This document shows positions 22,820 through 36,400 of a stretch of 60,000 bases of DNA, in pieces. The position numbers and the translations under genes were made by a program. The stretch's first letter is position 1; each line of letters opens with the position of its first letter. The stretch is from assembly GCA_903813345.2 (NCBI GenBank), contig CAIIXF020000012.1:11392932-11452931 (forward strand), given 5' to 3'. The stretch is from Owenia fusiformis. Its lineage: Eukaryota; Annelida; Polychaeta; Sabellida; Oweniidae. The notes under the pieces are model-generated. The model ran no database searches. It saw nothing but the letters and a program-made list of their open reading frames with translations, and was not told where the DNA came from.

Positions 22820-23280
22820 AATGTGATTTTATCTTTAAAACGATATGCAATACATAACATGAAACTATTTTCTTCTTTTCACAACCTTTATTTTAAACTT
22901 CTCAAGATATGAAAAAGTATGCAGGGGTTTCCCAAAGGTCAGCGAGCCTTTGGTAAATGAGAGTTTAGTATTTTAGTATTTATCATATCTGCTGAAAAGG
23001 GATCCAGATGGGATTCGAAACGTCTTGAGAAGTTTAAAATAAAGGTTGTGAAAAGAAGAAAATAGTTTTGTGATTTAATGATCCAACCTTGAGAAAATGC
23101 TTAAGAATACATAACATGGTTTAACGTTATATCATATGATATTCATCCTTAAACTCGGGCATTGGTTTTTTGGCCCACCCTGTTTTTATTCGTGGTCTTT
23201 AAGGAGGGGAATGGGTGGACTGACGCAACTCACTATTTTTCAACAATGAAAATGTCAGAATGTCGTTATTGTCTGACATT
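22820..23280 (+). repeat. duplicated segment, copy 2
   Basis: This is the second copy of 21850-22330, about 0.97 kb away. It suggests a local tandem duplication that included the right end of the 21.3-kb element. Confidence 0.65.
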
Positions 23281-24110
23281 AAACTGGTTCTAAATTCAAA
23301 TTCATCAATCCAAGATCCGACCTTATATCTCAATCAATTCTTGTGTGTCGTGGATTTTTTGTTTTGTAATAGTACCAAAACTCGTGATTCAAAATTTAAA
23401 TTGAAAGCCACGACATCCTATATCGCATTCATTGTTAGAACATATCGATTTGCATTTTGGGAACCAGTCCCCCTTGCCATCCCAAGCTTTAGATTAGGAG
23501 AGACACTAATAAATCAGAATGGCATTTTGGGATTGCTAAACACAAAGCCAATATTCCCACCGACGAAGATGACTACAGTAGAGTACTATTTAGGTGTTAT
23601 GGGGACGTATTTTAATTTTGTTTTGAAAACCCCTTTCTGCTTACTAATCCCCAGCTAATCTTATATTAGAATATCACCAAACTAGTTCTCAGAGCGTCCT
23701 ATTCCGTTCTAAGAATCGCAAACGGAATGTGGTCGAGGTGAAACCTCAGTTTGTTGATAACCCTACTATCACACCAAACCAGTTCTCACTACGTTCTCAA
23801 AAGCTGTGTATGAACGGATTTAGTAAACCCGGTTTCTCCCGAATTTTTGGAATTGCTGATTTAGCTTTTGTCACTCCGATTTTCTCACGATTTTTAATAA
23901 AAATCCCGAGTTTCTCCCGTGCACCCCGATTTTCTTCAAAAATCTCGATTTCTCCCGATCTTTAAAAAACATCCCGATTTTTTTTTACTTGACAGGTATG
24001 TTATAGCTAGGCTGTACCTCATGTACAAGATGCATGTATATATCACAACTTAATATATTTCGTTTCTTTATCAAAATTGCAATTTGAATCTAATAAATCG
24101 CAAAATACAA
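23281..24110. other. no gene recognised
   Basis: The interval contains a 132-codon open frame at 23260-23658 (+) with no recognisable motif and a thymine-rich repeat near 23.85-23.98 kb. Nothing here is supported as a gene. Confidence 0.3.
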
Positions 24111-24115
24111 AGTTA

Positions 24116-24121
24116 TTTAAT
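24116..24121 (-). promoter_or_regulatory. candidate ATTAAA poly(A) signal
   Basis: On the minus strand this is ATTAAA, about 75 bp after the stop codon of the mucin-like gene. It is a plausible but unproven polyadenylation signal. Confidence 0.3.
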
Positions 24122-24194
24122 CTCATTAGCGTTCAATGCCACATAGAATTTCTTCTATATCTTGGAGTGGGTTTGTTTTTCATTTCAATTTCGC

Positions 24195-24400
24195 TTATTT
24201 GTGTTGAATTGAAACTACGCTAGACTGACTCCCCACTTTGGTGTCACTCTGTTGTCTTTCACTTGTGAAATCATTATGCTGTTCCTCACTGGCATCACCC
24301 TTTGAATCTACACACTTGGAATCAGGAACTGTAATTGTGGTGGGTTGTCTCATATTTGTAGGAATATCATTGTGTTCTTCTCTGGGACTGACCTTGGAAT
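24195..24400 (-). CDS. mucin-like gene exon 25: cytoplasmic tail and stop
   Basis: The acceptor is GACTTGCAG. With the one base left from exon 24, the exon reads DSKVSPREEHNDIP... to ...SSVVSIQHK and TAA, 67 residues rich in Ser, Asp, Glu and Gln. The exact phase fit and open frame support it. No known motif is recognised. Confidence 0.8.
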
Positions 24401-27400
24401 CTGCAAGTCAGAGTCGTGAAAAGTACTGTTTCCATAATTTTGCCGGTTGTATAGTGTATACTAACAATAGGGAGTTTAAGCTTGCATATGAAATCGAAAC
24501 GCCAACCTATACGTATGACCAATCGCCCATACAAATACATCCCTTAAATATTTTCCGTTCACGTTTAGGTTGTGAAAAACATTGCAAGCTTAAACTCCCT
24601 AATATACTACACGTACTCATTATAAGGGCGGTTAAGCTACAGGTTTAAAAAACCTTTAGGTTAACGTATATAATTATGGTCCTCTATGGATTAGTTCTCC
24701 CATTTGTACTGTTTACTTGGCCGATTCAGTGTAAAGGTTTACGGAAAATTATTGTAATTAGGTCCCTGGAAAAGTGAATTGAGAGCGAGACAGTAATCCC
24801 CGGTGGTCGAAATATTACAATCTCACGTACAGGTTCTCTCAAAACGTGTAACTTAACCTCCCTATTGAATGAGGAAATAAACCTCCTCAATCATAGTGAG
24901 AAAAGTAGTATTACATGGCCCATATTCATTGTAAGTTAAGACAGACTATGCGTTTATCTCTAGCTTTCCTTGTTAAAACGGAGCAAAACAATAAGCGGTA
25001 TTATTTTATCTCATTAGAATTATTCAATTAACATGAATTAAATGGCACGTTGTAGCAGGACCCACCTTTAGCTTTATTCTTCAAAATGAGAATAACAACC
25101 ACGATGACAACAGCAGCACCACCCAACACACTTGCAACAATCACTCCAATCAGTCCACCAGTGGACAATGCACTTCCAGCGACCTACAATAAACGAAATA
25201 TGAAAAGACAGATATTCCAATCAGTCCATCAGTGGACAATGGACTTCCAGCGACCTACAATGAGTATATGAAATATGAAAAGACAGATATTCCAATCTGT
25301 CCACCAGTGGACAATGTACTACCAGCGACATACAATATGATATATATGAAATATGAAAAGGCAGATATTCCAATCAGACCACCAGTGGACAATGCACTTC
25401 CAGCGACCTACAATATGAATATATGAAATATGAAAAGACAGATATTCCAATCAGTCCATCAGTGGACAATGGACTTCCAGCGACCTACAATGAGTATATG
25501 AAATATGAAAAACAGATATTCAATCGTTACATTTTAAACAAAAATATTTATTAAAATCATATAAACATATTTACATGATAGTGATAAGGACACCCCAGGG
25601 GGAGCATGACTTTTCACAAGTTAAAAACTTATTTAAAATGGCATATTATCAATAAATTGTAAATTTTATGGGATATTGTTTATAACATGAATTTATTTGG
25701 TACACTAATCATTACAGATTTATTTCTACATATCGGTTTATTGGTGGCTTTACTATTGATGTGTTTCTCATATGTTGTAGCTCTCCAATGAATATTAAGA
25801 TACAATAAAAAAAGAAATATAAACACGTACCTGGGATCCAACTCTGCCGTAATATTCCACTCCATCAACAAACATCTCACGTCTTGCCTCGATGGATGAG
25901 TCGTTGAATGATATCTCCAAACCAGAGTCAACTTCATCATATATGTCATAGAGCACACTGGTGATGTCATTGACTGATCCCTGTACAGTGAACTCAGCAA
26001 TGATACTTCCTACAACATAATACAATATCATACTTGTACTACATAAAGTATAATCAAAAACGACTCATTTTATCAAGCGGTGCTTTTTACACAAATTACC
26101 TTTACTGGTAGTCCATCCGGTGAAACTTGCTTTCTTGTAGTATTTTGGCATGAAGTGATTGTACAGAGTAGCGATGAAGAGATCTTCTCTTCCAGCAACA
26201 ATAGAATCATAATCCGCATCAAAATACAGTTGAATCGTCTTTCTGTTGTCCTCTGAGATGGGTTGATAACCGACAGGCATAACATCAACATAGGGAGATA
26301 TGACGGTGAAGTTGTAATCAGAGGGTTCGGACACAACATGGATTTCTAGGAATATCCTAGTTGGTGCTTCAATGTCTATTATTCGTCCACTGATTACCGC
26401 AATTCCAGAATTAACATCGAATGTTGCAGGAGAAACAGTGACAACGAGTGTTCCAGATACTTCGTTGGAGTTAAGGAGTGTCATCGTAGCATTCCACGTG
26501 TGTCCCTTAATATGCATAATCACAATACATGAGTGGACAAAATAAACCAATATTCGATCATTAGAGTTTTCATCGTCATGCTAAGTTTTAAAATATTTTT
26601 CTACCAGATGAATACTATTTTCTATGACTTTAGAAGCTGTCTTCAAAATTTTAAGAATTTCTTTTTATATTTCCTTTTTTCCAATATTCTCGCCATTTTC
26701 TTATGACAAATTAAGACAACTTGGCAACGTGAATTAAATAAAGAAAATGCCTGTATACCTTCCAATCGATGTTTTCATGTTTCAGCATAGTGAAGCCATC
26801 AATGAGTTCAACTCTGACTTCCATATCATTCCCGGATATTTCTTCTCTCGTCACATTAACTCTAGCTTCTATTGGCTGGAGTAGTACATAAAATTCGTCA
26901 GACAAAAGTTCAAGTGGATTGCTCCAGTTGGGTATGTGATCTCATAGTATATCATTATTCAGGTTTTGGCGATTAAATGTTAAATGAATATATAAAAGTT
27001 TTAACAACAGGCACAATATACCTTTTTACAACCCGCTCCACAAGAACATATATAAGAGCCTGGTGTATCGGTACACACAGCATCGTTTCCACAGATGCCG
27101 TTGCTGCATTCGTTGATGTTTTCACACTCTGTTCCATTGCCATCATAGCCAGATTTGCATGTGCAGTCAAAAGATCCTTGTGTGTTTGTGCAATCAGCAT
27201 TCGGGTCACAAGGTTGTAACGTGGCACACTCGTTTATATCTGTAGTAGGGGAAAATATTTACCAATTATTGATACTGTAATAAGAAATGCTGTATAGAAT
27301 AAAGGCAATAGTTGCCTTTTGTAAAATACACAGTTGAAGTACTACAGTGATATGAGTATATGCCCAAGTGCCAAAGGGAATGCAAGAATGGAAAACATCT

Positions 27401-30400
27401 AAGGGTATACCAGTCATAAGAAAAACAAACCAACCATCCCGATTTATGATCTAACGTGAAAAGAAACAATGTCTAAAACCCCCTTCCCCACCATTCGAGT
27501 ACAATTATCGCAATCCGAGACCACAACACCAAGGGATCGGGACAAGTCATTCATACTGAATTCATGACAATACACGTTGAAGAATTTTAAATTGATAACC
27601 AATACTCATTACGTCAAATATATTATTAGAAATGAGCATTCAGTCTCAAATGATGTTAGACAGACAAAATCCAGTCTCAGTATCCATAGCATATCAGAGG
27701 GTCAACATCCATCCGAAAAGATTGTGAGTTCGTTGCAAATCTTAATTTTGTTTCTGAATCTTAATGTTTTGAGCAACCCAGTGAGTCCATGCATATGTTT
27801 TTTTGTTGTACTCACCTAAACATCTTACTATATCACCATCCTGTTGAAAACCTGTATTGCAAAGACATGCATACGACCCATTATTGTTTACACATTGAGC
27901 ATTATCACCACATATTGTAGAGTTGGCGGCACATTCATCTATGTCTTCCTCGCAGTTCTCTCCTCCCCAACCTGGTACACAGTCAGTACAACCAATGCTT
28001 GCATTGCATTGTCTCGCTCGACTACCACACTCACAAAGATTTGCACAACCAATGCCCCAGTGAATGGAATCACAGCCTGAAATAGAAAGCAAACGTGAAT
28101 ATAATTCGAAAACATTCCAAAGAATAATCTATATTCTGTGGTGTGTGACAACTGATTTGTTTTGGAGGATTTTTATTTTTGATTTACTTTGACAGAAATT
28201 ACCTTGACATGACTTCTGATCATTGCCTAACTGAAACCCTGCACCACAACTGCACTTAAAGCTACCATCCATATCTGTGCACCCTCCAGAACAGCCATCA
28301 ATACCCAACTCACACTCATTGATGTCTGCAAAAATAAATGATTTCACTTGGATATCCATCAAAATAGTCATTGTCCGTTAGAGGGAATAATTTTGGAACG
28401 CCTGATAATTTCATATTGGGAAGTGTAGTTCATGTTTATTAATCTTTGCACAAACAGTCCGACTTTTATGATAACGGTATGACTTTGTCGATTTTAAGTT
28501 GTATTCTTCTCATTCTGTATATCATTAGCATCATATGAAGAAAAACATAACTGGCGATTTGGAGTTGGAATGCACTTTTTGAATTTGGTGAACCTGATTT
28601 ATCAAAACAACTCAATTATAGTTGACCTACTTGTACAGTTCTCAGCATCAGTGACGTTGTATCCATTCTTACAGAAGCATACTGGTGGAGCTGACGTATT
28701 CCTACATCCATATTCACATGTTAGTCCTTCAGCAAGACAAGGTCCAAGCGATGCCACATCTACAACAAACACAGTTTTGAAATATATCTATAGCTGTTGA
28801 TTTTATCTGATACATACGATTTATGTCTCCCTATTCTTGAGATCAATTTATAATACTTTTAATCTGCTACTATGCAATGTATTTCAGGTGTACTTTATCC
28901 GACTTCATACACATTTACCTCTACCTATTGGAGTATGGTATACCTCGTTGACATGATTTTCCATCTGCATTAAGTGTAAACCCATCCTCGCAGCTACATG
29001 TGAAATTACCCTCAGTATTGTTACAGATTTGATCACATCCACTTGTAGCTTCAATGCACTCATTGATATCTGTAAAGGAAATAGAACATTTGTGCCTGGT
29101 TTTATATCACACTTGCAATGGAGTTTAATTTCAACGTATTTATTATAAGCTCTAATTCTAAAGAGTTCATCAACAAGTATCGTAAATATTACATCCTCCT
29201 AAGCAGGTGTCCAGAATCCGTACCTCCTTCTTCCCCCCTGCTATAACCAATTTGGAAGCGCCCGATTAAACTGAATCACGTGATCTTATTATGCGCAATG
29301 ACTTCATAACGCAGTGTTGCGACAGCCAAACAGATTGCGAGTTCTTAATCGGGGAAATGCTAACTGCTTATCGCAGGGGTAAAAAGAAAGAATATATTCT
29401 GGATTTTGATGCCCTGTGATCGGAGGTTGTAAATATTACCATATATTAAATATGATGAATAATTTGCTCCTGCATTGGCATTTATTCCTTTTTACATATA
29501 TATCATATCAAAATGGTGTTTTCCTCAATTCAGGAAAGAGTTCTACTACTTTTATACCTTGACAGTGTGTGGTATTGATGGCTGAGTACCCAGGCAGACA
29601 TTCGCAGGAATAACCACCCTTCTTGTTGATGCATTCCTGTTGACACTCATTTAGTGTAACGTTGACACACTCGTCAATATCTGGAAGTGTAGAGAAAACC
29701 AAATGCCATAAATGCAATACAATGTTGTAAATGACTGCATATGTGTCATTCGGGTACATTCCCCATTCATGTTAGCCTTTTAATTCATTTATTGAATATC
29801 ATAAGTTAATATATTGATGGTTTTACGGAGCAAACATCAATGTAAATGTAGTTTTTCAAAATTCTAGTAGGACCAGAATACCATCGATAATATGGAGACA
29901 GCTGGCAGAAAATCACAATCTCCTGATTTATCATGATCAAGTATATCCATTCGCATATTCAAACTCGATTGGTGTGTAACTATATGATCATCTTGTTGCC
30001 ATGTTGATTGGGATTTAAGATTAAAATTGTGAACCTTAAAAGAGTAAATGAAATTTTCAACACTGTGTCAACAGGGATTCAGTCCGACCTTTTTCAAAAA
30101 ATTGAAAATCCGGAATGGTAAATAGTTGTGCAAATCAAAGTTGTTTAAATAGAAAATTAAACACAGAATTCAAATAAGTCATCAAATAGAATGTTGGTTT
30201 AAATGATTAAAACGCAGATCTTTTAAAATCCCATTAAAACGTTACTTTAACGAGAATTCAAATCTATTTGGCAAACCCTTTATTGTTGTTAATCATGGGT
30301 TTGTCTGAAATTTCTTGAGATACTTACCAATACACTTATTGTCCACAGTGACAGTACCATCAGGACACTGTGAGCAGTTGAATGAGTTGCCAGTTATCTG

Positions 30401-33400
30401 CTGCTCTGAAGGTGTGACGTCTGTGCAGTTAGAGCTCTCACCACATGGTTCACCTTCACAACCATCTATGTCAACTCCACAATTGTCCCCTGCAATAAGA
30501 TTTTGTGAAATCGTTAAATATACATGAAACAAATGTGAAACCTCAAACATCTCTGTATTGTAATGACTTCAGTATGAATGAAATGTCCCTTGGTGTTCTG
30601 GTCCTGGATTGTGATATTGGTTCTCGATTGGAGGGGGGGGATGTTAGACATTGTTTCTTTTCACGTTAGATCATGGGTTTCGGATATATAGGGTCTACTT
30701 TTCTTATGACAGATTTACACTTACAGTTTGCTTTTCCTATTGGGTTTCCTTAAAGGTTTTAGTCACCCTTCCCTTTTGGCATTTGTGCAATTATATATTC
30801 GACAATGGTAGTTGCCAAAATCACAAGACCTATCTTTGTAACGTTAGTGTTGTCAATCTGAGATACACCTTGTATTGTAGTCTGGATTTGTTTACACCCG
30901 TTTGAGTGTTGACCTATCGAACCCTGTCAATCTTTTTTATTTTTTTTATTTAACATTGCAATAGTTGTGAACATTCTAGAAAGTTTCCATATCCACCTAC
31001 CTTCCCAGCCTGTATTACAATCACACATCGCTTCATAGAAATACCCAGTTGTATCAGTCTGTTCCTCTGACTCGGTTCCAAAATTGCACAGTCCATTTCC
31101 GTTCGTACAATTGGAACATATCCAAATGACAAGTCTAGTCTCTGGAGATCTTGCTCCCAAATCATCTTCAGCCATAAAACTAAAATGGAGAACAATAAAT
31201 TATATTTCATGGTGTTTTGAACCAGTAAAGCTTTAAGACTAGTTCAGAGTTCATCTAAATATACCAAGCAAGTGAATGGTAGTTAAACCAAAGAGAGAAC
31301 CATATAGTTTCAAAGGTAAAACTATTTACAGTAATTCGTATACACTATTAATATAATCTATGGTTTCTTGTTTGTATTATGACATCATACTTACGATAAA
31401 TTGAATGGTGTAATGCTTGATGGTGTAAAGTTAAATAAACCACTTTGGTTGTCAAATTGTGCTCCAATTGGCAATGAAGATGTGAGCAAAATGAAGACAG
31501 TGTCACTGTCATTATCAAATGCTGAAACCTCAAATGTGGTTTCAAAACCGACAGTAAAGTTCTGAACCGCTTCAACACTCAGTCTTGGAGCAACATTCTC
31601 TGGAAGACAGAAATAAAGGAAAGGCTACAGCAAAAAATAATGAAGTATTTTTTGTGTTCCAAGTTTAGACTTTATCCATACGCTGCGTTATTGTACGTTA
31701 GATCATGGTTTAAGATATTGGGGGTTGTTTGTCTGATCATTTGTACTGTTCAAATTAGTTTTTCTTCAACCTGTGTTTTTTGTTTTTTGATATTTTCTTA
31801 ATTGACACCTCTAGTTATATACAGGAAACCATTGAACACATGTCTCTAGTGGACATCCGTACTCTACTGACTTCTGTATAAATTACCTTCTCTATGGCGA
31901 ACACCTACAAATACTGAACGTTTTTTCCCCGCAAAAATGTTCAATATACACAGGTTTTACAATATATAAGGGTTATGTACTGGGAGGTTTTGGATATGGA
32001 TTTTATCCAGAGGGAGATATGCATATCTACCTGAGGGACCGTAGGGACTGAAGGTAGATGTGCATATCTCACGAGGGATGAACCCAATATCCAAACCGAC
32101 CGTACATAACTGCTTTATCCTATACCAAGTAGAGTTTCTAGGGGCATATGGCCATTTCAATAGTGCAAGGTGTAAAAATAAACAAATCATTCATATGCAA
32201 AGTCATTTTATTGCATTTCCACTACTTACCGGAAGCGGGAAGATATGCACCGAAGCGGGAGATATGGCGGGAGATATGGAGGTTCTGGATATGGAAACCT
32301 CAAAATCAGGATACTGGATATATCTTGCCAACTTATCTCCCTAAAACTCTACTTGGCATAGGATAAATAAGGGTTATGTACTGGGAGGTTTTGGATATGG
32401 GGTTTATCCAGAGGGAGATATGCATATCTACCTGAGGGACCGTAGGGACCGAAGGTAGATGTGCATATCTCACGAGGGATGAACCCAATATCCAAACCGA
32501 CCGTACATAACTGCTTTATCCTATACCAAGTAGAGTTTCTAGGGGCATATGGCCATTTCAATAGTGCAAGGTGTAAAAATAAACATATCATTCATATGCA
32601 AAGTCATTTTATTGCATTTCCACTACTTACCGGAAGCGGGAAGATATGCACTGAAGCGGGAAGATATGCACCGAAGCGGGAGATATGGCGGGAGATATGG
32701 AGGTTCTGGATATGGAAACCTCAAAATCAGGATACTGGATATATCTTGCCAACTTATCTCCCTAAAACTCTACTTGGCATAGGATAAATAAGGGTTATGC
32801 ACTGGGAGGTTTTGGATATGGGGTTTATCCAGAGGGAGATATGCATATCTACCTGAGGGACCGTAGGGACCGAAGGTAGATGTGCATATCTCACGAGGGA
32901 TGAACCCAATATCCAAACCGACCGTACATAACTGCTTTATCTTATACCAAGTAGAGTTTCTAGGGGCATATGGCCATTTCAATAGAGCAAGGTGTAAAAA
33001 TAAACAAATCATTCATATGCAAAGTCATTTTATTGCATTTCCACTACTTACCGGAAGCGGGAAGATATGCACTGAAGCGGGAAGATATGCACCGAAGCGG
33101 GAGATATGGCGGGAGATATGGAGGTTCTGGATATGGAAACCTCAAAATCAGGATACGGGATATATCTTGCCAACTTATCTCCCTAAAACTCTACTTGGCA
33201 TAGGATAAAGGCCTATAATAATCTCCTATTTACCTGAGACCTTTGCATCAGCCGTATTTACCAGATCTGTTGATAACGTTGCATCCGCTACGCTCTCATC
33301 TCCTGTTGCAAGGTAGTCAAATACACAAGCTATTTCCGAGTTGCATTTAGTGTTTGCTTCATTTTGCTCTTCCTCAGTGAAGTTTGATAAGAAGAGTGGC

Positions 33401-36400
33401 TCAAATGAAGCATTTGAGAAGTTCGCGGTTGTCTCGTTATCTCTGTACCAAAAGATCGACTCGTTCTGCGTTATCTTCCCTGCAAATTATATTAATAATC
33501 ATAGAAATATTTACAAGTTTGTTTGATTGTTTTCCCATATCTACTTGAGATTTACTATGCTCTCTTTGACTGATTAATACAAGTACACTGTGTTTTAGAA
33601 AATATCCTTACATAGCTCTCCAAAGTCATGATAGACTTCTGTATCAATGCTGTTCTCTGGAAGTACTTCACCGTTCGGTTTTGCGTACTCGTCTGACGTA
33701 TTTCCATTGAATGTCCCCATGAGACCTGCTGTTGTGATTGAAGAATTCACTAACACTGGCGCTGTTATTGTGATGCTTAAACTCCTCACAGACACAGACA
33801 CGTTCAATGAGAATCCTAAAACAAAAGGTGGATTGTTACCAAGCCCATCTGTAAAACGTTGAGGTTTCTAGTAACATAACTGAAGGTATTTTACATGGCC
33901 TTTATACGAGGGTTGATCCAAAAGTTCCGAACCGTTTGCTCTAAAAATCTTAATATTTTATGAATATTGTTCATATTTGGCCTCAACCACCCCATATATA
34001 GTAGTTCCATTTTGTGTAAAAATAAACAATTAATTTGACAAGTAACATAGGTATCTGGTTACCATAGCAACATGACAACAGGGTATGTGGAGCAAGAGAA
34101 TGACACATTGTAGAGTTGAAAAAGTTGACACTTGAAGGGTGTATATAGGGTACCAAATGTATTTCAAATTTGTTAATCATGCCTATTAATCAATTATTCT
34201 TTCATTAAACCAATGCTATACGTTTGATCTGATATCATACAAGCTACAGTTGGCAACTATGACATCATTGACCAGAAGAATGCCTTGCGCCAAAAGCAAT
34301 CAAATTAAAGCATAAAATCCAGTTCGATTTTGACAATGCGCAATTCCATACCTCAATACTTTCTCAAACGTCAATGAAAATATGCACATGCCTTGGCTTA
34401 CCCTTGCATCCTTCTCACTATATCTGCCTCCCTCTGACATTGATCTTTATAGTGACCTGAAGTACTTACAAGACAAGACATGCTTTTGAATATTAAATTA
34501 AGTCTGTCTTGCTGTTCTTGAGTGGCTTTCTGAGACAGGTGATGGTGAATTTAAAGATGTGTTTGATCAAAGGGTCAGCAGATATACTAAGTGTATATAA
34601 GGGGATAAGAGACTTTTTTGCGAAATTAAATCAAGAACTTACAATGAAATATGGACAAATTGAAACAATAATTGATTAATAGGCAGGCATGACTGACATA
34701 TTTGAAATTTGGTTCCCTGTTACACTCTTTTAGAATCAACTTTTTTCCACCTCTACAATATGTCGTACTCTTGCTCCACATACCCCGTTGTCGTGTTACT
34801 ATGGTAACCAGATACCTATGTTGCTGGTCAAATTTATTGCTTATTTTTACACAAAATGAAACTACAGTATATGGGGTGGTTGTGGCAAAATATGAACAAT
34901 TTTCATTAAGTATTAAGATTTTTAGAGCAAACGGTTCGGAACTTTTGGATCAACCCTCGTACATGTTATATAGACATATTTTTACAGCATAGTTTTACAT
35001 ATTCAAAAACTCAAAAGTGGATTGAAAGACAATAGAACTACTATGAAGTACGTATAGTCCCCAAACTGAAGGTATTTTACCTGGTTCTTTAGAGACATAT
35101 TCTTACAACATAGTTTTGAATATTCAAAAGTTCAAAAGTGCAAAACTATGGTACTCCTATAGTCCTTCAAGTGTTCTGAAGTTTATTATACTTTTTACAA
35201 CTAACCAGTAGCAAATGCTGCTGTAACTACTCCATCTGAGTCAACACCCAAACTAAGACTTGTTTTATCCAGCGTGTTTGGTGGGTCTTCACTGGCTAAC
35301 TGCTCCACTGTATCTGTTACATCCTCTCCGTTTACTCGTATAATCATATCTTAATGAAATATATTAAGAATCATTATAACACACGTTCGTTTAATTAGAG
35401 TAATCCTTGAGAAATTGGTCGAAAGATGATATGCATATTAAGAATATAAAACAAACCATTATAATACATTAAAACCCTAATTACTTATAGTGTCTACTTA
35501 CCAACCATGTTATCTGCAAGTTCAACATAAAATTGATCTGACGATTCTTCTTTTGCAGCAAATGCTGTGAACACAGTTGCTTTTGTTGCAGTTCCATTAG
35601 ATGTCAGGGCTTTGGATGTTCTCCCTTGGAGTGTGAAATAGTCATCAGTGGTCTTGATCAACCAATATTCTCCCAAACCGTTAAATGAGTATGTCTTGCC
35701 ATCTAGTGTACGAACGTGAGGATCACCCCAGAACCAAGCTAGAACATGATGTATATCTCATTAATGTTGTCGATCAGCTTGAATATATACATATATATAT
35801 ACTGCGCACACACATTCTACATGTTATAATTTAAACACAGAGATTATTTGGATTCTCAATTCATAAAGATGTAATTGCTCGTGGTAAACAACATTACGTT
35901 AGTATCATTATTTACCGAAGTAGGACTTAATTACTCAAAATCTTGAGACTTACACCAACGAGGAGGCACGTATGCCTGGCATGTATCCACTGGTCTTAAC
36001 TCGGTAAACAATTTGCAGTTATCTGACGCCTCGCAACAATAGTACCGGGGAAGGGTATCTTTACGCTTGTGCTTTCTTCTATTAGACCTGTAGTGATAGC
36101 GCTCAAAATGTCCCGCCCCGTACCTGACATCCGTCAACAACGTCCCCCAAGAGCGCCAATTCGTCCACCAATCATTGTTGTAGCAGCATGACTGGATGGT
36201 GGCAGATTTAATTGACAATGTGTTGCATTAACATTTATTTGAGACCGACGCATGCTAAAACTAAACTAACTTGAAGGTCTGCCCACTTGAACAAGTTGGA
36301 TTTTATAAAAAAAACTAGTTTACAGCCCTTTAAGTAATCGTTTTATAAAGCCAATGCTATGTCGTTCTATGTTGTCTTACGACGGAAGGACCTGTTTGAA

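Noticed and set aside
23260-23658. 132-codon plus-strand open frame
   Set aside because: No recognisable motif, no splice partners, and it begins in the duplicated 22.8-23.3 kb segment.
24238-24648. 136-codon plus-strand open frame
   Set aside because: It overlaps the minus-strand terminal exon of the mucin-like gene, which fits in phase and ends in a proper stop; the plus frame shows no motif.
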